From NCBI RefSeq assembly GCF_012955605.1, contig NZ_CP052135.1, positions 1,457,501-1,521,500 of the forward strand: a stretch of DNA of 64,000 nt. Direction: 5' to 3'. This document shows positions 28,109 to 36,185 of this stretch, in pieces; the stretch's first letter is position 1; each line of letters opens with the position of its first letter. A program made the position numbers and the translations under genes. The stretch is from Bacillus fonticola (GTDB lineage Bacteria > Bacillota > Bacilli > Bacillales > JC228). The notes under the pieces were generated by a model. The model did not search any database, had not been told where the DNA came from, and was given only the letters and a program-made list of their open reading frames with translations.

Positions 28109-28155
28109 AAGTTTGATTATTCCAGTGTGTTGGACTCCTACATCATCTCTAATGT

Positions 28156-28188
28156 AAAAAACACCTCTCCAAACAAGAGGTGTTTTTT
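28156..28188. terminator. Bidirectional terminator
   Basis: AAAACACCTCT pairs with AGAGGTGTTTT around CCAAACA and has A and T runs on both sides. It serves the coat gene and the convergent coiled-coil gene. Confidence 0.9.
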
Positions 28189-28238
28189 ATAGGTAGTTGT
28201 TATCTAGTTGTGGATTTTTTTGAAAGAGTTTGAAACAC

Positions 28239-28517
28239 TTACGAAGTGAGGTTGTGAAGCTTTTCTGAAAGCTGCTGAAGTTGAAGGTCATGCTTTGCAA
28301 CGGTATTATAAAGAAATTTTTTGTCTTCTTCATCCCGGTCAAGTCGCTTTATAACTTCTTCAAAGCGCTCGTCTGTTCGCTTCTCCATCTGTACAAAGCG
28401 CTCGTCCATCCGTTCTTCCATGTCAATGAAGCGTTTGTTCACATCAGCAAAACCTTGGCTAACCAACGAACTCAATTCGCGAATCGCTTGCTTAACTTGT
28501 TGCATTTCTTCTGACAT
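28239..28517 (-). CDS. Coiled-coil protein of 92 residues
   Basis: This gene has a perfect GAGGAGGTG ribosome binding site. The product is one long charged helix with imperfect 11-residue repeats (FIDMEERMDER, FVQMEKRTDER, FEEVIKRLDRD), predicting a parallel coiled coil. Similar short proteins in Bacillus genomes often accompany mobile or phage-related genes, but no such gene is nearby. The function is unknown. It is monocistronic between a terminator and the 400-bp leader region of the next gene. Confidence 0.75.
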   Translation of the reverse strand: MSEEMQQVKQAIRELSSLVSQGFADVNKRFIDMEERMDERFVQMEKRTDERFEEVIKRLDRDEEDKKFLYNTVAKHDLQLQQLSEKLHNLTS

Positions 28518-28770
28518 TTGTTCACCTCCTCACCCAAGAGTATAGCACACACCAGAACAGAAGAGTGAGAGTTTTGTCGAACCTGTCGAATTCCATTACT
28601 AGTCTGGAAAAACACTACCAGGGTGCAGATTTTACACACTAAATCAGCACATATCCAGACTAATTTATTAATAGGAATATGGTAGAAGGCTATTGTATTG
28701 AATGCGTTTACATGGTAATGTTTCTTTATACTGTTGTCAGAATGTTCTAATATATAGTGTGAAGGTATCT

Positions 28771-28890
28771 CAGAATCAAGAGTGAACTGTTCCTAGCTAT
28801 GATTTCTGATATTTAAGAATATCCGAACCGAGAGGAAAACCACCTAATACCTATGAGTGTCATGGAAGGGTTCGGTGGTTTTTTTTTATA
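28771..28890 (+). promoter_or_regulatory. Attenuator-like leader with mutually exclusive hairpins
   Basis: CCACC (part of AAAACCACC, 28836-28844) can pair with GGTGGTTTT (28874-28882), followed by a T run, forming a terminator only 30 bp before the MFS gene. CCGAACC (28823-28829) can instead pair with GGTTCGG (28869-28875), which overlaps the terminator stem. Upstream CAGAATC (28771-28777) and GATTTCTG (28801-28808) form another stem. The alternative pairing suggests transcription attenuation. I could not match it to a known riboswitch class. Confidence 0.5.
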
Positions 28891-28917
28891 ATTTTTTCAC
28901 ATTTAAGGAGGAATCAC

Positions 28918-30204
28918 ATGCAAAAGGTAAAAAATCGTTGGCTCATCGCAGCTTCCGCAGTGGGTATTCATATTTCTATAGGATCCGCTTATGCGTGGAG
29001 TGTTTTCACCAACCCTATGGCTGAAGCATTTGGTTGGGAAACGACGGAAATTTCGATGGCTTTCAGTATTGCTATCTTTATGTTAGGGATGGCAGCCGCA
29101 TTTATGGGAAGATTTGTGGAAAAGCAAGGTCCAAGAAAATCAGGCATGTTAGCAGCCTTATTTTTTGGTATTGGTGTAGCTGGATCAGGCTTTGCAACAG
29201 CAATTGAATCCTTACCTTTATTGTATCTATTTTATGGAGTGATCGGGGGAATCGGCTTAGGTATTGGGTATATCGCACCGGTTTCTACCCTCGTTAAATG
29301 GTTTCCAGATCGACGTGGTCTAGCAACTGGGTTAGCCATCATGGGCTTCGGTTTTGCGGCACTATTAAGCGGTCCTGCAGCTGCATCACTGATAGAATCA
29401 GTAGGTATCTCAACAACTTTTTACGTTCTCGGTGCGATTTATTTTATCGTCATGATGCTTGCTTCTCAATATTTATCTCCGCCACCTGAGGGATGGGCTC
29501 CAAAAGGGTATAACGAAGCGGAACAATCTTCAAATAAACGAGTGAAAGTGAGAACGGATCTCTCACAACTGACAGCGAATGAAGCAATCAAAACACGCCG
29601 TTTTTGGATGCTATGGACGATGTTGTTTATTAACGTCACTTCCGGAATAGCGGTCATTGCGGTTGCCTCTCCAATGGCACAAGAGGTTTCAGGTATGACG
29701 CCGATTGCAGCAGCTACAATGGTTGGGCTGATGGGTCTCTTCAATGGCGGTGGAAGAATAGGCTGGGCATCATTATCTGATTATATCGGAAGACCTAACG
29801 TTTATACGGCTTTCTTTATTATCCAGATCGTAGCCTTTTTTACATTACCGATAGCATTTAGTGCTATTTTGTTCCAAGTTCTGATTTTTGCTATCTTAAC
29901 ATGTTATGGTGGTGGATTTGCCTCGGTACCAGCTTATATTGGAGACCTATTTGGAACTAAACAACTCGGTGCAATTCATGGCTATATTCTAACAGCATGG
30001 GCACTAGCAGGAGTCGTAGGTCCAATTCTTCTATCAACTATCTATGATTCTACAAATAGTTACAACATGACAATGTACATTTTTGGTGTGTTATTCGTTA
30101 TCGCATTTGCTTTATCTCTGTGGATCCGTGCTGATATGAAAAGGTTAAGGAAAGAACAAGAAAATCCAAGTGCTAAACTAACTGGCATAACTAAGGAAGC
30201 GTAA
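28918..30204 (+). CDS. OFA-family MFS transporter (oxalate/formate antiporter-like)
   Basis: The 428-residue MFS protein has 12 predicted helices. It opens VKNRWLIAASAVGIHISIGS, with YAWSVFTNPM, the hallmark of the OFA (oxalate:formate antiporter) group, and has FPDRRGLATGLAIMGFGF in the loop 4-5 region. A GGAGG ribosome binding site precedes the ATG. The next gene encodes an FdhF/YdeP-type molybdoenzyme, a common pairing in Bacillus genomes, so the carrier probably handles a small carboxylate such as formate. The leader at 28771-28890 probably regulates both. Confidence 0.87.
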   Translation: MQKVKNRWLIAASAVGIHISIGSAYAWSVFTNPMAEAFGWETTEISMAFSIAIFMLGMAAAFMGRFVEKQGPRKSGMLAALFFGIGVAGSGFATAIESLPLLYLFYGVIGGIGLGIGYIAPVSTLVKWFPDRRGLATGLAIMGFGFAALLSGPAAASLIESVGISTTFYVLGAIYFIVMMLASQYLSPPPEGWAPKGYNEAEQSSNKRVKVRTDLSQLTANEAIKTRRFWMLWTMLFINVTSGIAVIAVASPMAQEVSGMTPIAAATMVGLMGLFNGGGRIGWASLSDYIGRPNVYTAFFIIQIVAFFTLPIAFSAILFQVLIFAILTCYGGGFASVPAYIGDLFGTKQLGAIHGYILTAWALAGVVGPILLSTIYDSTNSYNMTMYIFGVLFVIAFALSLWIRADMKRLRKEQENPSAKLTGITKEA

Positions 30205-30218
30205 TAAAAGTGAAGTCA

Positions 30219-30250
30219 CCATCAGTGGGGAGGGTTCACCTAACTGATGG
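30219..30250 (+). other. Intercistronic hairpin
   Basis: CCATCAGT pairs with ACTGATGG across a 16-nt loop just after the MFS stop. It lacks a clean T run (TAAGTTTGTTTC), so it may be a weak terminator or an mRNA-stabilising element between two coupled genes. Confidence 0.4.
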
Positions 30251-30314
30251 TAAGTTTGTTTCTTGCTTGCTAAAAGTTTTTTTATATTGAAATAGTAAGA
30301 ACGGAGGGATTTAG

Positions 30315-32666
30315 TTGGGGAAAACAAAACATACAGGTCCGGTTACATTACCTAAATCGCCGGATCCTAAACTGTGGGTAAGTAAAGTACCGTTTGGACT
30401 GGGTAAAATTAAACCACATCATATTCGCGATACGATGAAAGTGGCATGGGAAAACCGGGACAATCTTCCTTATGCAACGCGCATTTTGACAAAAGGCGTT
30501 TGTGATGGCTGTGCGCTTGGCGTATTAGGACTCCGTGACCAGACATTAACTGGGCCCCATTTGTGCACAACAAGATTAAACGTACTTAGATTAAATACTA
30601 TGCCAGCCATGAAAGAGGAAGTTATCTATTCAGACATTGACGAATTAAGAGAGATGAGCAGTACGGAACTTCGAAAATTAGGGCGGATTCCGTTTCCACT
30701 CATCCGCAAGCCAGGGGAGAAGAAGTTTCGACGCCTGACCTGGAGTGAGGCACTTGATACCATTGCATACAAGCTAAAAAAACTTGATCCGAAGCAATAC
30801 GCTTTTTATTTAACATCACGGGGGATTACAAATGAGACTTATTACACCGCGGGAAAAGTGGCCAGATTCCTTGGGACCAATAACATCGATAATGCCTCTC
30901 GTATTTGTCATTCTCCTTCCAAAACGGCATTAACTCGGTCTCTTGGCATAGGAGCTTCAAGCTGTAACTACCAAGATTGGATTGGAACAGATGTCCTCGT
31001 TTTCTGGGGATCAGTAGCAGCCAACAACCAACCTGTGTCAACAAAGTATATGTATGCGGCTAAACGAAAAGGAACGAAAATTATTATTATCAATCCATAT
31101 TATGAACCTTCAATGGATCACTATTGGATTCCTTCGATCCCTGACTCTGCCTTGTTCGGAACAAAAATAGCGGATGATGTATACCAGGTCAATATCGGCG
31201 GCGACATTGCCTTCATACACGGGGTGATGAAACACTGGTTTCATATGGAAGAAAGTAAACCTGGATCTGCCATTGACCACGACTTTGTAAAAGCACACGT
31301 CAATGGATTTGAGGAACTTAAAGAAAAGACTACTTCTTATAAGTGGGAGCAGCTTGAGACATCATCTGGAATATCAAAAGGGCGCATGATCGAACTGGCT
31401 GAACTATTGGCAAAATCTAAGTCAGCAGTTTTTGTTTGGTCAATGGGCTTAACACAGCATCGTTTTGGCACGGATAACGTTTCACAAGTTGCTAATCTCG
31501 CAATGCTTCGCGGCTTTATTGGGCGAGAACACTGTGGTGTCATGCCCATCCGAGGGCACTCCGGTGTGCAAGGTTCAGGTGAAATGGGAGCTGATCCGTT
31601 CGTTCTCCCGGGTGGGGGAATGGACGAGGAAAATCGAAGACGGATAGAACAGCATTGGGGATTCGACATTCCAGATTGGCAAGGGGACATTGTCGGCGTA
31701 TCACTTGAAAATGCACTGTTGCCAGATGACCATGACCGGAAACTAAAACTTTATTATATGTCAGGGGGGAATTTCTTAGAGACAATGCCTGATCCGAATT
31801 TCGTTAAACAGTGCCTTGAGAACGTGGATATACGTGTACATCAGGATATTATTTTCAACACATCCACATTGGTTGATGCGAAAGAGGCTGTTATAGTGCT
31901 GCCTGCAATGACTAGATATGAGCAGCCTGGTGGAGGAACTTCCACGTCTACCGAGCGTATGGTTTACCTTTCCCCAGAAATTAAGGGTCCGCGTATTGGT
32001 GAAGCCCGTGCGGAATGGGAAATTTATGTTGATCTTGCTAAACGAGTAAGGCCAGAACAAGAGCATCTGATAGATGTTAAGGAAGCACAAGAAATACGGG
32101 AAGAAATTGCTCGGACAGCACCGAAGTATGATGGGGTTCAGCACTTAGATCAAAAAGGCGATGTGTTCCAATGGGGAGGTGCTTGGTTATGTGAAGGTGG
32201 AGAATGTCCAACACCTGATGGAAAAGGAAACTTGATTGCGGCAGAGCTTCCTGAACTACGAAAACCAGAAGGACACTTTTATGTAACAACTCGTCGCGGG
32301 AAGCAATTTAATTCCATGATTTACAGTGACTCTGATCCGTTTAACGATGCAGATCGCTATGATGTACTTATGAATGAAGAAGATGGTAAAAAACATAACA
32401 TTCAAGATGGCGATTCCATCGTGGTCTACAATCAATATGGATCTTTTCATGGTAAGGCAAAGTTTGTATCAGTTAAATCCGGGAATATCGAGGTCCATTG
32501 GCCAGAGGGAAATGCATTAATACCAAAGGGTGTGTATGAAAAATACGCAGGGATTCCAGAGTATAATACGGCTGTTATTATTGAAAAAGCAGAAACCTAT
32601 TTTGCGCATAAAGATACAAAATACGTGGAAAAGAGGATTGAAGAGTTGGAGATGGAAGCTCATTAA
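30315..32666 (+). CDS. FdhF/YdeP family molybdopterin oxidoreductase
   Basis: This 783-residue molybdoenzyme of the formate dehydrogenase alpha/YdeP group is preceded by GGAGGG and starts with TTG. Near the N-terminus CDGCALGVLG replaces a full 4Fe-4S motif. The metal-ligand region is RICHSPSKTALTRSLG near residue 200, where the ligand codon is Cys (TGT), not TGA, so unlike other proteins in this window it is not a selenoprotein. A C-terminal molydop-binding domain begins around RRGKQFNSMIYSD. YdeP-like proteins are linked to acid resistance or formate metabolism. The substrate is uncertain. It is probably co-transcribed with the OFA carrier. Confidence 0.87.
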   Translation: MGKTKHTGPVTLPKSPDPKLWVSKVPFGLGKIKPHHIRDTMKVAWENRDNLPYATRILTKGVCDGCALGVLGLRDQTLTGPHLCTTRLNVLRLNTMPAMKEEVIYSDIDELREMSSTELRKLGRIPFPLIRKPGEKKFRRLTWSEALDTIAYKLKKLDPKQYAFYLTSRGITNETYYTAGKVARFLGTNNIDNASRICHSPSKTALTRSLGIGASSCNYQDWIGTDVLVFWGSVAANNQPVSTKYMYAAKRKGTKIIIINPYYEPSMDHYWIPSIPDSALFGTKIADDVYQVNIGGDIAFIHGVMKHWFHMEESKPGSAIDHDFVKAHVNGFEELKEKTTSYKWEQLETSSGISKGRMIELAELLAKSKSAVFVWSMGLTQHRFGTDNVSQVANLAMLRGFIGREHCGVMPIRGHSGVQGSGEMGADPFVLPGGGMDEENRRRIEQHWGFDIPDWQGDIVGVSLENALLPDDHDRKLKLYYMSGGNFLETMPDPNFVKQCLENVDIRVHQDIIFNTSTLVDAKEAVIVLPAMTRYEQPGGGTSTSTERMVYLSPEIKGPRIGEARAEWEIYVDLAKRVRPEQEHLIDVKEAQEIREEIARTAPKYDGVQHLDQKGDVFQWGGAWLCEGGECPTPDGKGNLIAAELPELRKPEGHFYVTTRRGKQFNSMIYSDSDPFNDADRYDVLMNEEDGKKHNIQDGDSIVVYNQYGSFHGKAKFVSVKSGNIEVHWPEGNALIPKGVYEKYAGIPEYNTAVIIEKAETYFAHKDTKYVEKRIEELEMEAH

Positions 32667-32788
32667 TTAAAAAGGGTGTGTGGAAACTTGCCCACGTTCA
32701 TCCAGATTTATGATGTTACCAATGGATACGAGCGTTTCATATTGAGATAAGAAGTTACCCCCAGGGGATAACTTCAGGAAACCGAAGC

Positions 32789-33210
32789 CATCCGCGGTTA
32801 GAGGGTTATATCCGCGATCGGGGGGATATATCCGCGGTCAGAGGCAGATATCCGCGATCAGAGGGATATATCCGCGATCAGGGGAATATATCCGCGGTCA
32901 GGGGCAGATATCCGCGGTCAGAGGCAGATATCCGCGATCAGAGGGATATATCCGCGGTCAGGGGAATATATCCGCGGTCAGAGGGATATATCCGCGGTCA
33001 GGGGAATATATCCGCGGTTAGAGGAATATATCCGCGGTCAGAGGAATATATCCGCGATCAGAGGAATATATCCGCGGTCAGAGGCAGATATCCGCGGTCA
33101 GAGGCAGATATCCGCGGTCAGAGGCAGATATCCGCAATTAGAGGAATATATCCGCGATCAGGGGAATATATCCGCGAACAGGAGCCGATATCCGCGATCA
33201 GGGGAATATA
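32789..33210. repeat. Second tandem array: about twenty-one 20-bp repeats
   Basis: The unit is ATATCCGCGGTCAGAGGNAT (variants GCGATCA, GGGG, CAGAT), repeated with strict 20-bp spacing about 21 times. It contains the palindrome CCGCGG. It shares the period and the ATATCC..GG start with the array at 7206-7523, though the rest differs. There is no gene here. The array fills most of the 900 bp between the molybdoenzyme gene and the selenothioredoxin gene. Confidence 0.95.
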
Positions 33211-33283
33211 GAAACGGGGTACGAGCCGCAGGGTCCTTGTCTATTAAAGTCAACCGAGGTTAATGAGCATATAACTTCAAAAA

Positions 33284-33406
33284 CAAAAAAAGACGCCCTC
33301 AATAAGGGGCGTCTCCTTGCGTATTGAGGCGGTAGACTGCACGCCACATTCGTGCATTTTACTTTTGCTCAGTATGTCTATCGACTTACACAATTCAGCT
33401 CATCGC
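33284..33406 (-). ncRNA. Candidate small RNA or orphan leader (about 120 nt)
   Basis: On the minus strand a good promoter (33413-33441) is followed by about 120 nt without an open frame and a strong terminator: AGACGCCCC pairs with GGGCGTCT (33291-33314), followed by seven U. Upstream in the RNA, UGCACG pairs with CGUGCA, extended by UAGAC with GUCUA. CCUCAAUA can pair with UAUUGAGG, which would break the terminator stem, so two exclusive structures exist. No gene follows downstream on this strand, only the repeat array. It matches no RNA family I know. Confidence 0.5.
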
Positions 33407-33412
33407 GTATTC

Positions 33413-33441
33413 ACTATAGCATGGATGAAGTTTTTATACAA
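33413..33441 (-). promoter_or_regulatory. Sigma-A promoter of the candidate small RNA
   Basis: TTGTAT and TATAGT on the minus strand are exactly 17 bp apart. The element drives transcription away from the selenothioredoxin gene into the candidate RNA. Confidence 0.6.
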
Positions 33442-33581
33442 TACGGTTATAGAGCATGCATATTAAAAAAGACCTATAAGGGATAAGTACTTGGGACAAG
33501 CCAAAAAATTTGCTGGTTAGATGATTAACGATTAAACTGAATAGGGACGCTAAACAATGAAGTCAAAGGAGGTTTCAAAAA

Positions 33582-33890
33582 GTGGCTAAGACCATTACTA
33601 CAGAGGAATATAACGAACTCAAACAAAACATGAGCAAACCACTCGTACTTGAATTTGGAGCGGACTGGTGACCAGGCTGCCGTATGTTGAGGCCGGTGGT
33701 CTCAAGCGTAGATGAGCAGCTTGATGCGGTTGATTTCTACTATGTGGACGTAGATCAATCTGGAGATCTAGCTCAACAATTTGGAGTACAAAGTATCCCA
33801 ACCTTAATCTTAATAAAAGACGGTGAAGAGTCGAGTCGATCCGTCGGGTTTATTCCTGAAGAGCAAGTAACGGAATTTGCCCAATCATAA
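33582..33890 (+). CDS. Selenocysteine-containing thioredoxin (UPGC active site)
   Basis: A GTG start with AAAGGAGG nine bases upstream opens a frame interrupted only by TGA at 33669-33671 (codon 30) and closed by TAA at 33888-33890. Around the TGA the sequence reads LEFGADW-U-PGC-RMLRP, where thioredoxins have WCGPC or WCPGC, so the TGA replaces the nucleophilic first Cys. The rest is a normal thioredoxin: VDFYYVDVDQSG, the cis-proline IPT in FGVQSIPTLILIKDGE, and total length 102 residues. A SECIS-like hairpin lies at 33687-33705. Without recoding only a 29-residue peptide would form. The likely role is a fast cytoplasmic disulfide reductase. selD is 3.3 kb away. Confidence 0.88.
33687..33705 (+). 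promoter_or_regulatory. SECIS-like hairpin of the selenothioredoxin
   Basis: TTGAGGCC pairs with GGTCTCAA (8 bp with one G-U) around loop GGT. The loop starts 24 nt after the TGA. G at the first two loop positions and this spacing fit bacterial SECIS elements. Confidence 0.75.
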
Positions 33891-33891
33891 T

Positions 33892-33955
33892 AAAAGTATC
33901 CCTCATAAGCCGACGCACGAGTGTTCGTGTATTAAGCCTGTTGAGGGATACTTTT
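33892..33955. terminator. Bidirectional terminator
   Basis: AAAAGTATCCCTCA pairs perfectly with TGAGGGATACTTTT over a long loop. It separates the selenothioredoxin from the convergent deacetylase gene. Confidence 0.85.
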
Positions 33956-33978
33956 TAATTTGGAAACGACGCACTACT

Positions 33979-34569
33979 CTACAGCAAAGAAAAACGATAG
34001 CCTTTTGCTCGTATCGCTCTAATTAATTCGGGCAGGACGTCTAACGTTTGCTGTAGCTCATGAAGAAGGATAATCGCACCGTCTTCTAAGTTTTCTACGA
34101 CATTTGTGATGATTTGCTCGGGATCTTCTTTTAATTCCCAGTCCAGTGAAGCAACTCTCCACATGATCGGAGTCACGTTTAATTCCTTTGCCGCTTTAAT
34201 CGTATCTTCATTATATTGTCCGAACGGTGGGCGAAAGTACTGTACATCAATCCCAGTTATCTTCTCAATCTTTTCCTTACTGTTTTTGATTTCAAGGTAC
34301 TGTTCTTCATAAGAAAGCTGAACTAAATTCCGGTGCTTTGTTGTATGTGTTCCAATAAGATGTCCGTCGTCCAGCATTCTTCTCCACGGTCTTTTTGCGT
34401 AAAGAAGGCGTGTTTGCCAGAAGAAAACAGCAGGAACATTTTCAGACTTTAATACGTCAAGAAGGTGTGGTAGTACTTTGCTCGGGCCATCATCAAATGT
34501 AAGAACTACAGACTTTTCATTTACCTTCTTTGAAGTGGTGATCACGCTACTATCATTAGAATCGTACAC
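33979..34569 (-). CDS. Polysaccharide deacetylase (NodB domain); possible UGA-containing N-terminus
   Basis: The NodB homology domain is complete: VVLTFDDGPSK (catalytic and metal Asp), IGTHTTKHRNL (metal His pair), YFRPPFGQYN, MWRVASLDW and AIILLHELQQT. It should remove acetyl groups from a GlcNAc or MurNAc polymer, or be a family member of other use; no signal peptide is seen. The conservative start is GTG 34569, but its ribosome binding site is poor. A far better site (AAGGAGG) serves ATG 34608, whose frame meets TGA at codon 6 (34591-34593) and then runs on into this protein. Either UGA is read as selenocysteine, or there is a nonsense mutation, or GTG is used. It follows phnC by 71 bp (32 bp from ATG 34608). 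Confidence 0.75.
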   Translation of the reverse strand: MYDSNDSSVITTSKKVNEKSVVLTFDDGPSKVLPHLLDVLKSENVPAVFFWQTRLLYAKRPWRRMLDDGHLIGTHTTKHRNLVQLSYEEQYLEIKNSKEKIEKITGIDVQYFRPPFGQYNEDTIKAAKELNVTPIMWRVASLDWELKEDPEQIITNVVENLEDGAIILLHELQQTLDVLPELIRAIRAKGYRFSLL

Positions 34570-34640
34570 GATCCTTGTGCAGTCAACTACTCATGGGCTT
34601 TTTAACATAGACGATCAGCCTCCTTATTGGTTGTTCCTTA

Positions 34641-35402
34641 CTAGCTGAATAACAAACTTTGAGGTGAGGATTCATACGTTTCGCGATATTCGTCACCGTT
34701 GAATTCGTCTGGGATGCCGTCAAAAATACACTTTCCGTCTTTTAATGCCAGAATTCGAGTGGCATAGCGTTTGGCAAGATCGAAGTCATGCACATTAATT
34801 ACAGTAAGGAGTCCAAGTCTGTGGTGGATTTCCTGGAGGAGAGTAAAAATACGGTCCGACGTTCCAGGATCTAAGCTAGCCACGGGTTCGTCCCCGAGTA
34901 GTACTCGTGGCTGTTGCACTAAAGCACGTGCAATACCGACCCGTTGTTTTTGGCCGCCACTCAAATACTCCACTCTTCGATTCATCATGTCAGAGAGCCC
35001 GACATCTGCTATCATCTGCTTAGCACGCTCAAGTTCATCAGTAGTAAACCAACCGATTAAGTTTTTAAAAGAGCTACGGTAGCCAAACATCCCAGTTAAC
35101 ACATTTTGCAAGACGCTTAAACGGGGGACGAGGTTAAAATGCTGAAAAATCATGCCCATCTCCCGTCTTACCTTTCGTAGTTGCTCTTCATTTGCACTAA
35201 ATATAGGGGATTTGTCTAAATAGACTTCGCCATTAGTCGGTTTTTGCAAGCCGTTAATACAACGGATAAGTGTTGATTTGCCCGCACCACTTTTACCGAG
35301 AATACAAACAAAGTCGCCTTTACGAAAGGACACATTAATCCCAGAAAGTGCGTCTTGTTTCGATTTAGGGTAACGAACTGATATATTTTCCATCTCCAGC
35401 AT
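34641..35402 (-). CDS. phnC: Phosphonate-type ABC transporter ATP-binding protein
   Basis: The 253-residue ATPase has Walker A GKSGAGKST near residue 38, signature LSGGQKQRVGIARAL, Walker B VLLGDEPVASLDP and switch His in VNVHDFDLA. PhnC-type features include RCINGLQKPTNGEVYLD and an inserted region MFGYRSSFKNLIGWF. AAGGAGG precedes the ATG. It is the last of phnD-phnE-phnC, all on the minus strand with short gaps. The family imports phosphonate, phosphite or phosphate. Here the transporter sits directly downstream of selD, which raises the possibility of a selenium oxyanion substrate; that is inference. Confidence 0.92.
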   Translation of the reverse strand: MLEMENISVRYPKSKQDALSGINVSFRKGDFVCILGKSGAGKSTLIRCINGLQKPTNGEVYLDKSPIFSANEEQLRKVRREMGMIFQHFNLVPRLSVLQNVLTGMFGYRSSFKNLIGWFTTDELERAKQMIADVGLSDMMNRRVEYLSGGQKQRVGIARALVQQPRVLLGDEPVASLDPGTSDRIFTLLQEIHHRLGLLTVINVHDFDLAKRYATRILALKDGKCIFDGIPDEFNGDEYRETYESSPQSLLFS

Positions 35403-35417
35403 TTTGACCTGACCTCC

Positions 35418-36176
35418 TTAAATAGACTTGTTCCGAACGTAGCTTCCAAAAAAGTCGACAATCACAACCATGATCATAATGATTAACACGTCAAGCGACA
35501 CTGACGAGTATTGAAAGGTTTTAAAATCGTTAAACAATCGCTGTCCGATTCCACCGCCTCCGATAAACCCTAAAATGAGGGAAGTTCGGATGGCAACTTC
35601 GAACCGATAAAAATATTGAGAAAGGACGTTCGGCCAAATTTGTGGCAAGACACTGAATAGGTGAGCAAGCCAACTTTTTGCTCCGACTGCCTTCATTGCT
35701 TCTTGTGGCCCAGAGTCAGCTGCTTCTATTAACTCTGAAACTAATTTGCCGAGTACACCGATATTGTGAAACATGATCGCAAGGACGGCTGGGAACGGAC
35801 CAAGACCTAGTGTAGTTAACAAAATCAAACCAAAAACGATTTCTGGAACAGAGCGAACAAAGCTCAGGATCACACGAGAAGTGTGATACAGAAATGGTGA
35901 TGGTGCGGTGTTCCGAGCGGCCGCAAAACTTAGTGGAAAAGCAATAAGTAATCCAAAAAAGCTTCCAAGAAAGGCCATGGCCAACGTTTCTAACGTATCT
36001 TGTAGCATTAATGGCAGTTGAGTGAAGTCCATGGGAAACCACTGTGATAGGAAGTCAATCATATTACGGAAATCTCTAAACTTCGTTAGGTCAAACTCTG
36101 TCAGCCTCATGCTGATGTAGACAAACAGCGTAAGTATTATAAATGTAAAAGCGTTGCGCCTTTTAAACCACACCAT
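35418..36176 (-). CDS. phnE: Phosphonate-type ABC transporter permease
   Basis: The 252-residue integral membrane protein has about six helices and the permease EAA loop around EAADSGPQEAMKAVGAKSW, followed by GFIGGGGIGQRLFND, a PhnE hallmark near the C-terminus. It is spaced 9 bp from phnD and 15 bp from phnC. The ribosome binding site is weak, so translation may depend on coupling to phnD. There is a single permease, presumably a homodimer in the membrane. Confidence 0.92.
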   Translation of the reverse strand: MVWFKRRNAFTFIILTLFVYISMRLTEFDLTKFRDFRNMIDFLSQWFPMDFTQLPLMLQDTLETLAMAFLGSFFGLLIAFPLSFAAARNTAPSPFLYHTSRVILSFVRSVPEIVFGLILLTTLGLGPFPAVLAIMFHNIGVLGKLVSELIEAADSGPQEAMKAVGAKSWLAHLFSVLPQIWPNVLSQYFYRFEVAIRTSLILGFIGGGGIGQRLFNDFKTFQYSSVSLDVLIIMIMVVIVDFFGSYVRNKSI

Positions 36177-36185
36177 AAATCAGCT

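Noticed and set aside
28771..28890. Molybdenum cofactor, T-box or guanidine riboswitch
   Set aside because: The downstream molybdoenzyme made this attractive, but the conserved blocks of these classes are not present.
30315..32666. FdhF-type molybdoenzyme as another selenoprotein
   Set aside because: Formate dehydrogenases often have Sec, but the ligand position here (RICHSPS) is encoded by TGT and there is no in-frame TGA.
33284..33441. tRNA-Sec or another tRNA in the gap before the selenothioredoxin
   Set aside because: I looked for a T-arm (GGTTCGAAT-like) and a long acceptor or extra arm on both strands and found none.
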